Positions 1 to 9,024 of a stretch of 35,722 bases of DNA are shown here, piece by piece (the stretch's first letter is position 1; every line of letters begins with the position of its first letter). The stretch is from Candidatus Cloacimonadota bacterium (GTDB taxonomy: Bacteria > Cloacimonadota > Cloacimonadia > Cloacimonadales > TCS61). The position numbers and the translations under genes are program-made. The stretch is from NCBI GenBank assembly GCA_021734835.1, contig JAIPIH010000018.1:1-35722 (forward strand). The letters are read 5' to 3'. The notes beneath the pieces are model-generated. The model did no database searches and was not told the origin of the DNA. It was given only the letters and a program-made list of their open reading frames with translations.

Positions 1-140
1 AGATGGTAATGCCGGGAGATAAAGTAACTATATCAGCAGAGCTAATCACACCGATCGCTATGGAGAAAGGTCTTCGTTATGCGATTCGTGAAGGTGGAAG
101 AACTATCGGTGCCGGTGTTGTCGGCGACGTTATCGAGTAA
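1..140 (+). CDS. tuf: Elongation factor Tu, C-terminal end (partial)
   Basis: Only the last 45 codons are present; the reading frame enters at base 3 and ends with TAA at 138-140. The visible peptide begins MVMPGDKV and ends [11 protein letters not shown], the classic EF-Tu domain III end, including the [18 protein letters not shown] block. EF-Tu delivers aminoacyl-tRNA to the ribosome as a GTP complex. It sits 14 bases upstream of rpsJ, the usual tuf-S10 order, so it is probably co-transcribed with the ribosomal genes. The rest of the gene lies outside the window. Confidence 0.97.
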   Translation, partial: MVMPGDKVTISAELITPIAMEKGLRYAIREGGRTIGAGVVGDVIE

Positions 141-154
141 TCCCGGAGGAAATA

Positions 155-475
155 GTGGGAACGAAAAACAACGAGAATAAAATAAGAATAAGACTAAAAG
201 CGTATGATTATCGCTTGTTAGATAAATCTGTAGCAGAGATTGTAAAGAATACTAAAAATACCGGAGCCAAAATTGTGGGTCCGATACCATTACCTACAGA
301 ACGATCTCTCTATACAGTATTAAAATCTCCCCATGTTAACAAAAAAGCACAGGAACAATTTGAGATGTTAGTACATAAAAGATTAATTGATATAGTAAAT
401 CCTACACCACAAACCACAGGGGCATTAAAAAAGTTGAATCTTCCTGCTGGTGTACATGTTGAGATTAGGACATAA
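155..475 (+). CDS. rpsJ: 30S ribosomal protein S10 (uS10)
   Basis: This 106-residue protein is normal length for uS10. It shows [14 protein letters not shown] at the N terminus, the GPIPLPT loop and an [13 protein letters not shown] segment. S10 binds the 3' domain of 16S rRNA in the 30S head and also serves as NusE in antitermination. The start is GTG at 155, four bases after a GGAGGA Shine-Dalgarno (145-150); no ATG is available in frame nearby. It is the first ribosomal protein gene after tuf. Confidence 0.97.
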   Translation: MGTKNNENKIRIRLKAYDYRLLDKSVAEIVKNTKNTGAKIVGPIPLPTERSLYTVLKSPHVNKKAQEQFEMLVHKRLIDIVNPTPQTTGALKKLNLPAGVHVEIRT

Positions 476-486
476 AGGAGTTTGAG

Positions 487-1110
487 ATGATAGGTTTAAT
501 AGGAAAAAAGATCGGAATGACACAAATATTTGATCAAAAAGGGAATGTTATCCCGATAACTGTCATTCAAGCCGGACCGTGTCGTGTGATCCATAGAAAA
601 AATAAAGAAAAACACGGATACGATTCAGTACAATTAGGATTTGAAGAAATTGATGAGAAAAAATGCAGTAAGCCAATGTTGGGACACTTCAAAAAGCATA
701 GCAGTCCCCCTTATAAATATCTGAAAGAATTTCGTTTGAAGTTATATAAAGATATTTCTGAAGGAGAAGTTTTTGATGTCAGCATGTTTAAAGAACATGA
801 ACTCTTAAAAATAACAGGTACTTCAAAAGGTAAAGGATTCCAGGGTGTAATGAAACGGCATGGTTTCCACGGATTTAAAGCAACACACGGTGTTCATGAA
901 TCTTACAGAGGACCCGGATCAATTGGACAGTGCGCTACACCTGCCAGAGTTTTCAAAGGGAAAAAAATGCCGGGACATCAAGGCGCTGAAAAAATATCAG
1001 TTCTAAACCTGCAAGTAGTAAAGGTTGATATTGAACGAAATCTGGTAATGGTTCGTGGAGCAGTTCCCGGACACAGAAATTCAATTGTACGCATTAGAAA
1101 AGAACTGTAA
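487..1110 (+). CDS. rplC: 50S ribosomal protein L3 (uL3)
   Basis: At 207 residues it is typical of bacterial uL3. It begins MIGLIGKKIGMTQIF and carries the central GTSKGKGFQGVMKRHGF and GPGSIGQCATPARVF segments of the loop that reaches toward the peptidyl transferase centre. L3 binds 23S rRNA early in 50S assembly. The ATG at 487 follows AAGGAG at 475-480. It lies 11 bases downstream of rpsJ and 13 bases before rplD, so translation is likely coupled within the S10 operon. Confidence 0.97.
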   Translation: MIGLIGKKIGMTQIFDQKGNVIPITVIQAGPCRVIHRKNKEKHGYDSVQLGFEEIDEKKCSKPMLGHFKKHSSPPYKYLKEFRLKLYKDISEGEVFDVSMFKEHELLKITGTSKGKGFQGVMKRHGFHGFKATHGVHESYRGPGSIGQCATPARVFKGKKMPGHQGAEKISVLNLQVVKVDIERNLVMVRGAVPGHRNSIVRIRKEL

Positions 1111-1123
1111 TTGGGAGAATTAA

Positions 1124-1759
1124 ATGTTAAAGATAAATAAATATTCGATGCAAGGGGAAGAGATAGGAACAAAAACTCTGCCTAAATCACTCTTTGCTGC
1201 TGAATCAAAAAATCCGAAAGCTCTTATGTATGAAGTTATTAAAATGTACCTTCGTAATCAAAGAAAGGGAAATTCTTCTACTCAAACTAGAGCTGAAGCA
1301 AAGGGAAGCGGTAAGAAACTATACAGACAAAAGGGGACTGGTAATGCCAGACCGGGGAACCTGAGAACTCCTCTCAGAGTTGGCGGTGGTATTGCGTTTG
1401 GTCCTAAACCAAAAAACTGGTATAAAAGAATTCCTAAGAAAAAGAAAAGATTAGCTTTGAAATTGGCTTTAACAGAAAGAGCAAACGATAAACAGGTTAT
1501 TATTATTGATTCTCTTAAATTTGATAAACCAAACACAAAAGCAGCTCAAGAATTACTATTAAAAATAGCTCCCGAAAAAGGAAGAAAACTGATTCTGACA
1601 GAAGGGACTGATTTAAATGTGATCAAATCTTTTTCCAATATTCCTTACGTAAAATTAGATAGAGCAGATTGTGTTTATCCTTACGAAGTGATAAATTGCA
1701 ATTATCTGATCATTACCGAAGCTGCTTTAGATAAGATGAAGGAGGTATTTGCAAAATGA
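1124..1759 (+). CDS. rplD: 50S ribosomal protein L4 (uL4)
   Basis: The 211-residue product has the uL4 layout: a short N-terminal strand, the extended tunnel loop with RVGGGIAFGPKP, and a C-terminal domain with the LILTEG segment. L4 lines the nascent peptide tunnel and in enterobacteria represses the S10 operon; whether it does so here cannot be judged because the operon leader is outside the window. The stop overlaps the rplW start (shared ATGA at 1756-1759). Confidence 0.96.
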   Translation: MLKINKYSMQGEEIGTKTLPKSLFAAESKNPKALMYEVIKMYLRNQRKGNSSTQTRAEAKGSGKKLYRQKGTGNARPGNLRTPLRVGGGIAFGPKPKNWYKRIPKKKKRLALKLALTERANDKQVIIIDSLKFDKPNTKAAQELLLKIAPEKGRKLILTEGTDLNVIKSFSNIPYVKLDRADCVYPYEVINCNYLIITEAALDKMKEVFAK

Positions 1760-2043
1760 AACAAGCAAGAGAAATTGTTATTGCTCCAATGATAACGGAG
1801 AAAACTTCTTCAGTTCAAAACGCTACTAACAGCTATACTTTTAGAGTAAGCCTAAATGCAAATAAGATTGAGATCGCCAAAGCTATTGAAAATATTTTCA
1901 AAGTTAATGTGATCAACGTGAATACCATTCGTCAGAGGGGAAAAGTTAAACGAATGGGAAGATATACTGGTAAACGTGCTGATTGGAAAAAGGCTATAGT
2001 GAAACTTAAAGAAGGCGATTCAATAGCCGAATTCGAAGCATAG
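1756..2043 (+). CDS. rplW: 50S ribosomal protein L23 (uL23)
   Basis: A 95-residue uL23 with the family opening [15 protein letters not shown] and the [17 protein letters not shown] arm. L23 sits at the tunnel exit and is the docking site for trigger factor and SRP. The start ATG overlaps the rplD stop by four bases; GGAGG at 1741-1745 lies inside the rplD end. This is translational coupling typical of the operon. Confidence 0.96.
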   Translation: MKQAREIVIAPMITEKTSSVQNATNSYTFRVSLNANKIEIAKAIENIFKVNVINVNTIRQRGKVKRMGRYTGKRADWKKAIVKLKEGDSIAEFEA

Positions 2044-2053
2044 GAGATTTAGA

Positions 2054-2884
2054 ATGGGAATTAAAAAATATAAACCTGTAACTCCGACGATGAGATATAA
2101 AACCGGATTTACTTTCGATGAAATTACTAAGAGAGAACCGGAAAAATCTTTGATTGAAAAGCGTAAGCAAAAATCCGGGAGAAATCATCATGGGAGAATT
2201 ACTTGTAGACATCGCGGCGGCGGACACAAAAGACATTATAGAATTATTGATTTTAGAAGAAATAAACATGAAATTCCGGCAAAAGTTGCGGCAATTGAAT
2301 ATGATCCGAATAGAAGTGCCAGATTAGCATTACTATTTTATGAAGATGGTGAAAAAAGATATATTTTAGCTCCTCTGGGAGTTAAAGTCGGCGATAAAGT
2401 GATCTCCGGACCTAAAGCACCAATCAAAGTCGGGAATGCTCTTCCGCTTGATAGGATCCCATTGGGAACAATTATTCATAATGTGGAATTCAAGCAGGGA
2501 AAAGGCGGTCAAGTTGCCAGAAGTGCCGGATCGTTTGCTCAGGTTGTAGCTAAGGAAGCCGGTTATGTTCATATTAAAATGCCGTCTAATGATATTCATC
2601 TTATCAGAAGAGAATGTTATGCTACGATCGGTCAGGTAGGAAACACTGAACACGATTCTATAGTTATTGGTAAAGCGGGACGTAACCGTTGGAAAGGAAT
2701 CCGCCCGACAGTACGTGGAGTTGTAATGAATCCGGTAGATCATCCTATGGGTGGTGGTGAAGCAAAAACATCCGGTGGCGGTCATCCTGTATCACCGTGG
2801 GGCGTTTTAGCCAAAGGTGGCCAAACGCGTAAGAAACGTAAGTTTTCCAATAAATATATTATTAAATCTAAAAAGAAACGATAG
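2054..2884 (+). CDS. rplB: 50S ribosomal protein L2 (uL2)
   Basis: At 276 residues it is standard uL2 length. [17 protein letters not shown] marks the N-terminal RNA-binding part. The C-terminal stretch with VDHPMGGGE and [10 protein letters not shown] contains the conserved histidine region near the peptidyl transferase centre. L2 is needed for subunit association. The start ATG at 2054 follows AGGAG (2043-2047) that overlaps the rplW stop. Rps S19 follows after 11 bases. Confidence 0.97.
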   Translation: MGIKKYKPVTPTMRYKTGFTFDEITKREPEKSLIEKRKQKSGRNHHGRITCRHRGGGHKRHYRIIDFRRNKHEIPAKVAAIEYDPNRSARLALLFYEDGEKRYILAPLGVKVGDKVISGPKAPIKVGNALPLDRIPLGTIIHNVEFKQGKGGQVARSAGSFAQVVAKEAGYVHIKMPSNDIHLIRRECYATIGQVGNTEHDSIVIGKAGRNRWKGIRPTVRGVVMNPVDHPMGGGEAKTSGGGHPVSPWGVLAKGGQTRKKRKFSNKYIIKSKKKR

Positions 2885-2895
2885 AGGAAGAAGAT

Positions 2896-3159
2896 ATGTC
2901 TCGTTCGATTAAAAAAGGACCTTTTGTAGATAAGCATCTCGAGAAAAAAGTAGATGTATTAAATGAATCAAGTAAGAAGGGAGTTATTAAAACTTGGTCG
3001 CGTAGATCAACCATTTTACCTAAATTCGTTGAACATACGTTTGCTGTTCATAATGGCCGTAAGTTTATACCCGTGTATATAACAGAAAACATGGTTGGAC
3101 ACAAATTAGGGGAATTTGCTCCCACCCGTGTATACCGTGGTCACAAAACAAAAAGTTAA
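2896..3159 (+). CDS. rpsS: 30S ribosomal protein S19 (uS19)
   Basis: An 87-residue uS19 beginning [11 protein letters not shown], with [14 protein letters not shown] and [12 protein letters not shown] motifs. It forms a head complex with S13 that contacts the A-site finger. It starts with ATG at 2896 after GAGGAAG, 11 bases past rplB, in the invariant L2-S19-L22 order. Confidence 0.97.
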   Translation: MSRSIKKGPFVDKHLEKKVDVLNESSKKGVIKTWSRRSTILPKFVEHTFAVHNGRKFIPVYITENMVGHKLGEFAPTRVYRGHKTKS

Positions 3160-3186
3160 GATTAAAGAAAAAGGGAGATGATAGTA

Positions 3187-3552
3187 ATGGAAGCAACAGC
3201 TAGAGTCAGGAACTTAAGAGGTTCGGCCAGAAAGGCAAGATTGATTCTTGATCTTATCCGCGGCAAATCTGTACCCGAGGCTCAAAAAATACTGCTATTC
3301 TCGAAGAAAAGTGTTGCGGCTGATGTTGAGAAACTTCTGAATTCTGCAATTGCAAACGCAACAATGAAAGAAGGAAAAGTCGATATTGATAACATGTTCA
3401 TTAGTGAAGTTTATGCGGATGATGGGCCAATTATGAAAAGAATGAGACCTCGTGCTCAAGGTAGAGCAACTGTTATCAGAAGACGTACTTGTCACATCAC
3501 ACTACACATTTTGGATAAAGAAGAGGAGGTTGCACTTGGGACAAAAAGTTAA
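3187..3552 (+). CDS. rplV: 50S ribosomal protein L22 (uL22)
   Basis: uL22 of 121 residues from this start, with SARKARLILDLIRGK near the N terminus and the MKRMRPRAQGRA hairpin that lines the peptide tunnel. An in-frame ATG exists at 3178, but the only Shine-Dalgarno (GGGAG at 3173-3177) directly abuts it. ATG 3187 has a nine-base spacing and gives the usual MEATA opening, so I prefer it. The 3' end overlaps rpsC by 17 bases. Confidence 0.93.
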   Translation: MEATARVRNLRGSARKARLILDLIRGKSVPEAQKILLFSKKSVAADVEKLLNSAIANATMKEGKVDIDNMFISEVYADDGPIMKRMRPRAQGRATVIRRRTCHITLHILDKEEEVALGTKS

Positions 3553-4183
3553 TCCGGTAAGTTACAGAATTGGCGTAAACAAAAACTTTGATTCTGTATG
3601 GTTTTCTTCAGGAAAGGATTATATCAAAAAATTTCATGAAGATCTAAAAATTAAAAAATATATTAATAACAGGCTCCAGGATGCAATGATCTCTACTATT
3701 AGTATTCAACGTAAAACAAAATCTGTTACGATTGATATCCATACAGCCAGACCGGGTCAGGTTATTGGACGTAAGGGTTCAGAAATTGAAAAATTGCGTA
3801 ACGAATTATCAGTGCTTGTTAACAAAGAAAAACAAAATGACCTGAATGTCTTTGTAAATGTTCAGGAAATAAAGGATAGTTGGACGAATGCAAAACTGGT
3901 TGGCAAAGAGATCGGATCACAACTGCAAAGAAGAGTTTCTTTCCGACGAGCTATGAAATTTGCAATTCGTAATGCAATGAGAAGTGGTGTTGAAGGAATA
4001 AAAATCCAATGTTCAGGTCGTTTGGGCGGTGCTGAAATGGCACGTACTGAGAGATATCATGAAGGTAGAACACCTCTTCATACCTTGAGAGCGGACATAG
4101 ATTATGCCCTTACCGAAGTTAACACAACTTACGGAATAATAGGCATAAAAGTCTGGGTCTATAAGGGTGATATACTCAATTAA
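3536..4183 (+). CDS. rpsC: 30S ribosomal protein S3 (uS3)
   Basis: A 215-residue uS3 that begins with TTG at 3536, giving the canonical MGQKVNPVSYRIG N terminus; GAGGAGGT at 3523-3530 is the matching ribosome binding site. A longer frame reaches 3452 but runs antiparallel to the family start and inside rplV. The type-II KH domain shows GQVIGRKGSEI (about residues 72-82), and the C-terminal domain shows GRLGGAEMARTE. S3 is part of the mRNA entry helicase. Confidence 0.95.
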   Translation: MGQKVNPVSYRIGVNKNFDSVWFSSGKDYIKKFHEDLKIKKYINNRLQDAMISTISIQRKTKSVTIDIHTARPGQVIGRKGSEIEKLRNELSVLVNKEKQNDLNVFVNVQEIKDSWTNAKLVGKEIGSQLQRRVSFRRAMKFAIRNAMRSGVEGIKIQCSGRLGGAEMARTERYHEGRTPLHTLRADIDYALTEVNTTYGIIGIKVWVYKGDILN

Positions 4184-4198
4184 TTCAGGAGAGTGATG

Positions 4199-4618
4199 AT
4201 GTTAGCACCAAAAAAAGTAAAATATAGAAAAATGCAGAAGGGACGCACAAGAGGTATGGCCCACCGCGGTAGCACACTAAATTTTGGAGATTTCGGATTA
4301 TATAGTACTGCACCGGGCTGGATCACTAGTCGTCAGATTGAAGCTGCTCGTATTACCATAACAAGAAAAATGAAGCGAACAGGTAAAATGTGGATCAGAA
4401 TATTTCCGGATAAACCCATAACTGCAAAACCTGCTGAAACCAGAATGGGTAAAGGTAAAGGAGCACCGGAGTATTGGGTGGCAGTTGTGAAACCAGGTAG
4501 AATAATTTTTGAATTCGAAGGTGTTGATCTGGAAGCTGCTAAAGAGATTAACCGACTCGTAGGATATAAACTTCCGGTAAAAATTAAATTGGCAGTGCGA
4601 GAGGGAGTTGAAAAATGA
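4199..4618 (+). CDS. rplP: 50S ribosomal protein L16 (uL16)
   Basis: uL16 of 139 residues starting [16 protein letters not shown]. The start region reads GTG-ATG-ATG; the third codon (4199) is chosen because it gives the family N terminus and sits seven bases after AGGAG (4187-4191). [17 protein letters not shown] is the conserved C-terminal segment. L16 positions A-site tRNA. Its stop overlaps the rpmC start (ATGA). Confidence 0.94.
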   Translation: MLAPKKVKYRKMQKGRTRGMAHRGSTLNFGDFGLYSTAPGWITSRQIEAARITITRKMKRTGKMWIRIFPDKPITAKPAETRMGKGKGAPEYWVAVVKPGRIIFEFEGVDLEAAKEINRLVGYKLPVKIKLAVREGVEK

Positions 4619-4809
4619 AAGTAGAAGAATTACGTGATCTTACTAATGAAGAAATTTCACAACAACTTCATGATAGCCAGGAAGAATTGTTCAATCTTAG
4701 ATTTCAAAAATCTATGAACCGCCTGGAGAATGCCGGCAAACTGAAAGATATAAAAAAAGATATTGCCCGCATGAAAACTATTATTAGAGAAAGGGAATTA
4801 AGGGGTTAA
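4615..4809 (+). CDS. rpmC: 50S ribosomal protein L29 (uL29)
   Basis: A 64-residue two-helix protein with the family segments [19 protein letters not shown] and [13 protein letters not shown]29 lies next to L23 at the tunnel exit. It overlaps rplP by four bases and is one base short of rpsQ, so it must be translated from the polycistronic message. Confidence 0.95.
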   Translation: MKVEELRDLTNEEISQQLHDSQEELFNLRFQKSMNRLENAGKLKDIKKDIARMKTIIRERELRG

Positions 4810-4810
4810 A

Positions 4811-5059
4811 ATGAATAAAAAATTAACCAAAACCGGCGTTGTCGTTAGTGATAAAATGGATAAGACAATTGTAGTGAGAGTTGAGCGCCAGTTCAAACAT
4901 CCACTATATAAGAAAATAGTTAGAAGACACAATAAATTTAAAGCTCATGATGAGAAAAATGAATGTGGTATCGGTGATGTTGTACTTATAGAAGAAAGCA
5001 TTCCGATCAGCCGTCATAAAAGATGGTCATTGAGCAAAATAATCTCGAAAAGCAGATAA
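4811..5059 (+). CDS. rpsQ: 30S ribosomal protein S17 (uS17)
   Basis: An 82-residue OB-fold protein with the family core [28 protein letters not shown] and the C-terminal [11 protein letters not shown]17 is a primary binder in the 30S body. The start ATG at 4811 follows AAGGGG inside the rpmC end. The L29-S17-L14 order is the usual one. Confidence 0.96.
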   Translation: MNKKLTKTGVVVSDKMDKTIVVRVERQFKHPLYKKIVRRHNKFKAHDEKNECGIGDVVLIEESIPISRHKRWSLSKIISKSR

Positions 5060-5069
5060 GGAGTCTGAA

Positions 5070-5438
5070 ATGATTCAAGCTCAGACAAGATTAATTATAG
5101 CGGATAATTCCGGAGCAAAAAAAGCGGAATGTATTAAGGTTCTTGGCGGATCTAAAAGAAGATATGCCAGCCTGGGGGATATTATTGTAGTTGCGATTAA
5201 ATCGGCAACTCCCAATGGTAAAATCAGAAAAGGTGCTGTTGAAAAAGCTGTGATCGTACGCACCCATAAAGAAGTCAGTAGACCTGACGGAACTTATATT
5301 CGGTTTCAGGATAATGCCGCGGTCATCATCGATGAAAGATTAGAACCGGTTGCTACTCGTATCTTTGGACCTGTAGCGCGCGAGTTAAGAGACCACGGAT
5401 TTATGAAAATAGTTTCCCTGGCACCAGAAGTTCTTTAG
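5070..5438 (+). CDS. rplN: 50S ribosomal protein L14 (uL14)
   Basis: A 122-residue uL14, full length, with [22 protein letters not shown] at the N terminus (first 20 residues diagnostic), VVRTHKE-type VIVRTHKE in the middle and [10 protein letters not shown] near the end. It binds 23S rRNA at the subunit interface and is the target of silencing factor RsfS. AAGGAG precedes the ATG. Confidence 0.97.
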   Translation: MIQAQTRLIIADNSGAKKAECIKVLGGSKRRYASLGDIIVVAIKSATPNGKIRKGAVEKAVIVRTHKEVSRPDGTYIRFQDNAAVIIDERLEPVATRIFGPVARELRDHGFMKIVSLAPEVL

Positions 5439-5446
5439 AGGTATCT

Positions 5447-5788
5447 ATGTTTAAAAATAGTAAAAAGAAAAGTACAAAAAAAATGAGAATTAAAAAAGGT
5501 GATACTGTCGTTGTTATTACTGGAAAGTACAAAGGTGTGAAAGGCAGAGTTCTGAAATCAATGCCTAAAGAGGAAAGGATCATTGTAGAAAAAGTCAATT
5601 TCATCAAAAAACACACTCGTCCTACTCAGCAGAATCAACAAGGTGGTATTATTGAAAAAGAAGCATCAATTCATGTTTCAAATGTAAAATTATTCAATGA
5701 GAAGATCAATGATGTGACTCGTGCAGTATTCAAAGAGCATGGTAAGTCAAGAACACGGGTTTGTAAAAAAACCGGTGATGAGATCTAA
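5447..5788 (+). CDS. rplX: 50S ribosomal protein L24 (uL24)
   Basis: A 113-residue uL24 with a KOW motif around residues 14-35 ([19 protein letters not shown]) and a C-terminal [14 protein letters not shown] second in-frame ATG at 5483 would remove a lysine-rich 12-residue lead but has no Shine-Dalgarno, whereas AGAGGT precedes 5447, so the longer form is kept. L24 initiates 50S assembly. Confidence 0.94.
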   Translation: MFKNSKKKSTKKMRIKKGDTVVVITGKYKGVKGRVLKSMPKEERIIVEKVNFIKKHTRPTQQNQQGGIIEKEASIHVSNVKLFNEKINDVTRAVFKEHGKSRTRVCKKTGDEI

Positions 5789-5799
5789 GGGAGATAGGA

Positions 5800-6342
5800 A
5801 TGAATAGATTAAAAGAAAAGTATCAAAAAGAAGTTGTTCCCTCCTTAATGAAGCGATTTGGATTTGATAATGTGCATTGTGTTCCAAAACTGGAAAAAGT
5901 TTCAGTGAATATTGGAGTTGGAGAAGCTACAGAAAATAAGGCATTACTTGATAATGCTGCTAAAGAACTTACAATAATCACCGGTAGAAAGCCGATCATT
6001 ACAAAAGCAAAAAAATCAATTTCAAATTTTAAATTGAGAGAAGGTATGCCGATTGGCTGCAAAGTAACTTTACGTGGTGAGACAATGTATGAATTCATTG
6101 ATCGACTGATCACGATCGTTATTCCCAGAATTCGTGACTTTAAAGGGACTTCACCAAAATCTTTTGACGGGAGAGGTAACTACTCTATAGGTATTAAAGA
6201 GCAGACAGTTTTTCCGGAAGTTGAATTTGATAAGATAGACGCAGTAAGAGGTTTAAATATCACAATAGTAACGTCTGCCGAAAATGACGAAGAAGGACTT
6301 GAACTTCTACGTTTTCTTGGTATGCCGTTCAAGAAAAATTAA
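5800..6342 (+). CDS. rplE: 50S ribosomal protein L5 (uL5)
   Basis: A 180-residue uL5 with [10 protein letters not shown], the [19 protein letters not shown] loop that contacts P-site tRNA, and a C-terminal [17 protein letters not shown]5 belongs to the 5S rRNA particle together with L18, which is encoded downstream. GGGAG precedes the ATG by several bases and rpsN follows 13 bases later. Confidence 0.97.
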   Translation: MNRLKEKYQKEVVPSLMKRFGFDNVHCVPKLEKVSVNIGVGEATENKALLDNAAKELTIITGRKPIITKAKKSISNFKLREGMPIGCKVTLRGETMYEFIDRLITIVIPRIRDFKGTSPKSFDGRGNYSIGIKEQTVFPEVEFDKIDAVRGLNITIVTSAENDEEGLELLRFLGMPFKKN

Positions 6343-6355
6343 ATAAGGAGTAATT

Positions 6356-6541
6356 TTGGCTAAAAAATCATGGATAGTAAAACAAAAGAGAACTCCAAAA
6401 TATTCAGTTAGAAAATATTCACGTTGTAAAATATGCGGACGTTCTAGAGCTTATATGAGAGATTTTGGAATTTGTCGTCTTTGCTTCAGAAAATTAGCTT
6501 CTGAAGGTCAAATACCTGGTGTAAAGAAAGCTAGTTGGTAA
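6356..6541 (+). CDS. rpsN: 30S ribosomal protein S14, zinc-binding short type (uS14)
   Basis: This is the 61-residue C+ form (also called type Z). Cysteines 24, 27, 40 and 43 form the CKIC...CRLC zinc ribbon. The start is TTG at 6356, after AAGGAG, giving [11 protein letters not shown]14 is in the 30S head between S3 and S10. The zinc-dependent form fits the C+ forms of S4 and L36 also encoded here. Confidence 0.95.
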   Translation: MAKKSWIVKQKRTPKYSVRKYSRCKICGRSRAYMRDFGICRLCFRKLASEGQIPGVKKASW

Positions 6542-6571
6542 AAAATATCATAAGGGATAAAGGAGAAAAAA

Positions 6572-6985
6572 ATGAGTTGTTCAGATCCGATCGCTGATGC
6601 TATTACTATGATAAGGAACGCATATCGGGCGGACCATAAAACGGTTGTAATAAACCATAGTAATATTGGGGAAGCTCTGGTAAAAATTCTCTCTGATGAG
6701 AATTTTGTAAACAGTTATGAGCTTCTCGAAAGAGACCCAGAAAAGAAGATTTATAGAAAGAAAATCTTCATTAATCTTCGCTATACTAATCAAGGTGAAG
6801 CTGTTTTGAAGGGTATTGTTAGAGTTAGTAAACCAGGTTTAAGAGTTTATGTTAATTCCAAAAAAATACCTTCTGTTTATAATAATACCGGTTGCGCAAT
6901 TATTTCCACTAATAAAGGCGTGATCAATGATAGAGATGCTCGCGAAATGAAAATTGGCGGCGAGTACATCTGCAAAGTATGGTAA
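6572..6985 (+). CDS. rpsH: 30S ribosomal protein S8 (uS8)
   Basis: A 137-residue uS8 with SDPIADAITMIRNA at the N terminus and GCAIISTNKGVINDRDA near the C terminus. S8 organises the central domain of 16S rRNA and is the spc operon repressor in E. coli; regulation here is not visible. AAAGGAG precedes ATG 6572. Confidence 0.96.
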   Translation: MSCSDPIADAITMIRNAYRADHKTVVINHSNIGEALVKILSDENFVNSYELLERDPEKKIYRKKIFINLRYTNQGEAVLKGIVRVSKPGLRVYVNSKKIPSVYNNTGCAIISTNKGVINDRDAREMKIGGEYICKVW

Positions 6986-6997
6986 GGGGAGGTAATT

Positions 6998-7576
6998 ATG
7001 TCTAGAATTGGTAAAATTCCTATTACTTTACCCAAAGGTATAAATGCAGAGATCAAAAATAACATGATCAAAATTTCATCTGAAAAAGGTGAACTTAGCT
7101 ATAAATTGCATGATGGGATATCAATAAAGCAATCTGAAGATCAGCTGATCTTTGAAAGAAGTGATGATACTAAACAACAAAAAGCCTACCACGGACTAAC
7201 TAGATCGTTAGTTAATAACATGATCATTGGTCTTGAAAAAGGCTATGAAAAAGAGTTGCAAGTTATTGGCACAGGTTATTCTGCCGAAGTCATCGGACCG
7301 TGGTTAAAACTTAGTGTCGGTTACTCTCATGATATTCTAATTCAGATCCCAGATGATATAAAAGCAGAAGCTGAACTTGTACCAAGAAGAGAGCAAGGTC
7401 CTCTTGGTGTTCAAGCTAAGATAAAAGTCAGCGGAATCCACAAAGAAGATGTAGGAAAATTTGCTGCAGAGATAAAAAAATGCCGACCTCCATTGAATTA
7501 TGCGACAGGAAAAGGCATAAGATATAAAGGTGAATACGTGCGCATTAAACCGGGTAAGACCGCAGCAACAGCGTAG
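6998..7576 (+). CDS. rplF: 50S ribosomal protein L6 (uL6)
   Basis: A 192-residue uL6, slightly longer than the E. coli protein because of a short alanine-rich end. It starts [14 protein letters not shown] and contains [13 protein letters not shown] and [18 protein letters not shown]6 lies near the sarcin-ricin loop where translation factors bind. GGGGAGG precedes the ATG. Confidence 0.96.
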   Translation: MSRIGKIPITLPKGINAEIKNNMIKISSEKGELSYKLHDGISIKQSEDQLIFERSDDTKQQKAYHGLTRSLVNNMIIGLEKGYEKELQVIGTGYSAEVIGPWLKLSVGYSHDILIQIPDDIKAEAELVPRREQGPLGVQAKIKVSGIHKEDVGKFAAEIKKCRPPLNYATGKGIRYKGEYVRIKPGKTAATA

Positions 7577-7586
7577 GGAGACCATA

Positions 7587-7961
7587 ATGGATAAGAAATC
7601 AAAAACCTATCAAAGATATTTAGCTCGAGAAAAGAGAAGATATTCGATTAGAAGTAAGATATTTGGAACTCCTGAAAGACCACGTTTAGCTGTTTTCAGA
7701 AGTTTAAAGAATATAAGTGCTCAGATTATAGATGATACTACCGGAACGACATTGGCGGCTCTATCATCCTTCACAAAAGATCTGAAAATAGATAGATCCA
7801 AAAAGAAAACTGAACAAAGCTTTGAAGTTGGAAAGAAACTTGGTGAAATAGCTCTTGAAAAAGGGATAAAAAAAGTTTGTTTCGATCGAGCGGGATACTT
7901 ATTCCATGGCAGAGTGAAAGCTCTGGCGGAAGGTGCCCGAAAAGCTGGTTTGGAATTTTAA
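7587..7961 (+). CDS. rplR: 50S ribosomal protein L18 (uL18)
   Basis: uL18 of 124 residues from ATG 7587, preceded by AGGGAG at the end of rplF. An upstream extension to 7530 would overlap rplF and is not family-like. The sequence holds [13 protein letters not shown] and the C-terminal [20 protein letters not shown], the 5S rRNA binding core. It works with L5 in the 5S particle. Confidence 0.95.
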   Translation: MDKKSKTYQRYLAREKRRYSIRSKIFGTPERPRLAVFRSLKNISAQIIDDTTGTTLAALSSFTKDLKIDRSKKKTEQSFEVGKKLGEIALEKGIKKVCFDRAGYLFHGRVKALAEGARKAGLEF

Positions 7962-7970
7962 GGAGGAATT

Positions 7971-8513
7971 TTGGAAAATAAGAAAAGAACTCCTCGTTCA
8001 AACGAACCGCAATTTGCTGTAGAGAAAATTATTGATACTAACAGAGTTGCGAAAGTTGTTAAGGGTGGTAGAAATTTTAGTTTTAACGCAACAATAGTTG
8101 TGGGCGATAAAGAAGGTAGAGTTGGTGTAGGAACCGGAAAAGCAAATGAAATCGTTAATGCGATCAAAAAAGCAAAAGAGAAAGCCAGTAAAACAATGTT
8201 TTCTATCTCTATTGTAAAAGGAACTATTCCTCATGAGATCATCGGCCGATTTGGAGCCAGCAGGATCATGCTGAAACCAGCTTCTCCCGGTACCGGTATT
8301 ATTGCAGGTGGTCCTGCCAGAGCCATTTTAGAAGCCGCAGGTATTCAGGATATTCTGACAAAATCTTTGGGTTCTAACACTGCTTCTAATGTTGTAAAAG
8401 CAACTGTGAACGGATTGCAAAATTTGAGAACAATATCTCAGATTGCAAGACTTCGGAATAAAACTATTGAAGAGATCAGTGGAAAAAAGAAATCTGAGGA
8501 GGCAGCTAAATGA
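7971..8513 (+). CDS. rpsE: 30S ribosomal protein S5 (uS5)
   Basis: A 180-residue uS5 beginning with TTG at 7971 after AAGGAGGA. The dsRNA-binding domain has [18 protein letters not shown] and GVGTGKANE; the second domain has [21 protein letters not shown]5 acts in mRNA helicase activity and fidelity. Its stop overlaps the rpmD start by four bases. Confidence 0.96.
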   Translation: MENKKRTPRSNEPQFAVEKIIDTNRVAKVVKGGRNFSFNATIVVGDKEGRVGVGTGKANEIVNAIKKAKEKASKTMFSISIVKGTIPHEIIGRFGASRIMLKPASPGTGIIAGGPARAILEAAGIQDILTKSLGSNTASNVVKATVNGLQNLRTISQIARLRNKTIEEISGKKKSEEAAK

Positions 8514-9010
8514 AACTAAAAATAACTCAGATTCGCAGTACTATTGGTCGAAAAGAAGATCAAAAGAGAACTATTATAGCACTTGGTTTAGGAAAAATCA
8601 GAAAAACCAAAATACATGATGATAATTCTGTAATTAGAGGAATGATCTTCAAGATAGCTCACCTTGTAAATGTGGAAGAAATTAAAGAAAGTAAAACAAA
8701 AACTTCTGAAAAGCCGGTAGCTGCTAAGGAAACTCCAAAGCAAACAACAACCAAGAAAGCTTCTGCCAAGAAGCCTGCTACTAAAAAAACAACAACCACG
8801 AAGACTGCTGCAAAGAAACCTGCTACTAAGAAAACAACAACCAAGAAGGCTGCTGCAAAGAAGCCTGCAGCTAAGAAAACAACAACCAAGAAGGCTGCTG
8901 CAAAGAAGCCTGCAGCTAAGAAAACAACAACCAAGAAGGCTGCTGCAAAGAAGCCTGCAGCTAAGAAAACAACATCCAAGAAAGCTGCTACAAAGAAAGT
9001 TAAGAAATAG
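8510..9010 (+). CDS. rpmD: 50S ribosomal protein L30 (uL30) with long KAT-rich repeat tail
   Basis: Residues 1 to about 58 are a complete uL30 ([19 protein letters not shown], then [10 protein letters not shown]). L30 is normally about 60 residues, but this product has 166. The extra part is almost wholly Lys, Ala, Thr and Pro in a 15-residue repeat of the type [15 protein letters not shown], resembling tails of histone H1-like bacterial proteins. The tail is in frame, uninterrupted and ends exactly at the stop, and rplO follows after 14 bases, so it is unlikely to be an artefact. I infer a disordered, strongly basic RNA- or DNA-binding extension. Confidence 0.93.
   Translation: MKLKITQIRSTIGRKEDQKRTIIALGLGKIRKTKIHDDNSVIRGMIFKIAHLVNVEEIKESKTKTSEKPVAAKETPKQTTTKKASAKKPATKKTTTTKTAAKKPATKKTTTKKAAAKKPAAKKTTTKKAAAKKPAAKKTTTKKAAAKKPAAKKTTSKKAATKKVKK
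8738..9007 (+). repeat. Six tandem 45-bp in-frame repeats in rpmD
   Basis: Units start at 8738, 8783, 8828, 8873, 8918 and 8963. Those at 8828, 8873 and 8918 are identical as read; the outer three have diverged. Each encodes 15 residues of [15 protein letters not shown] type. The array fills the coding region right up to the stop codon at 9008. Confidence 0.95.
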
Positions 9011-9024
9011 TCGGGGGAGAAATA

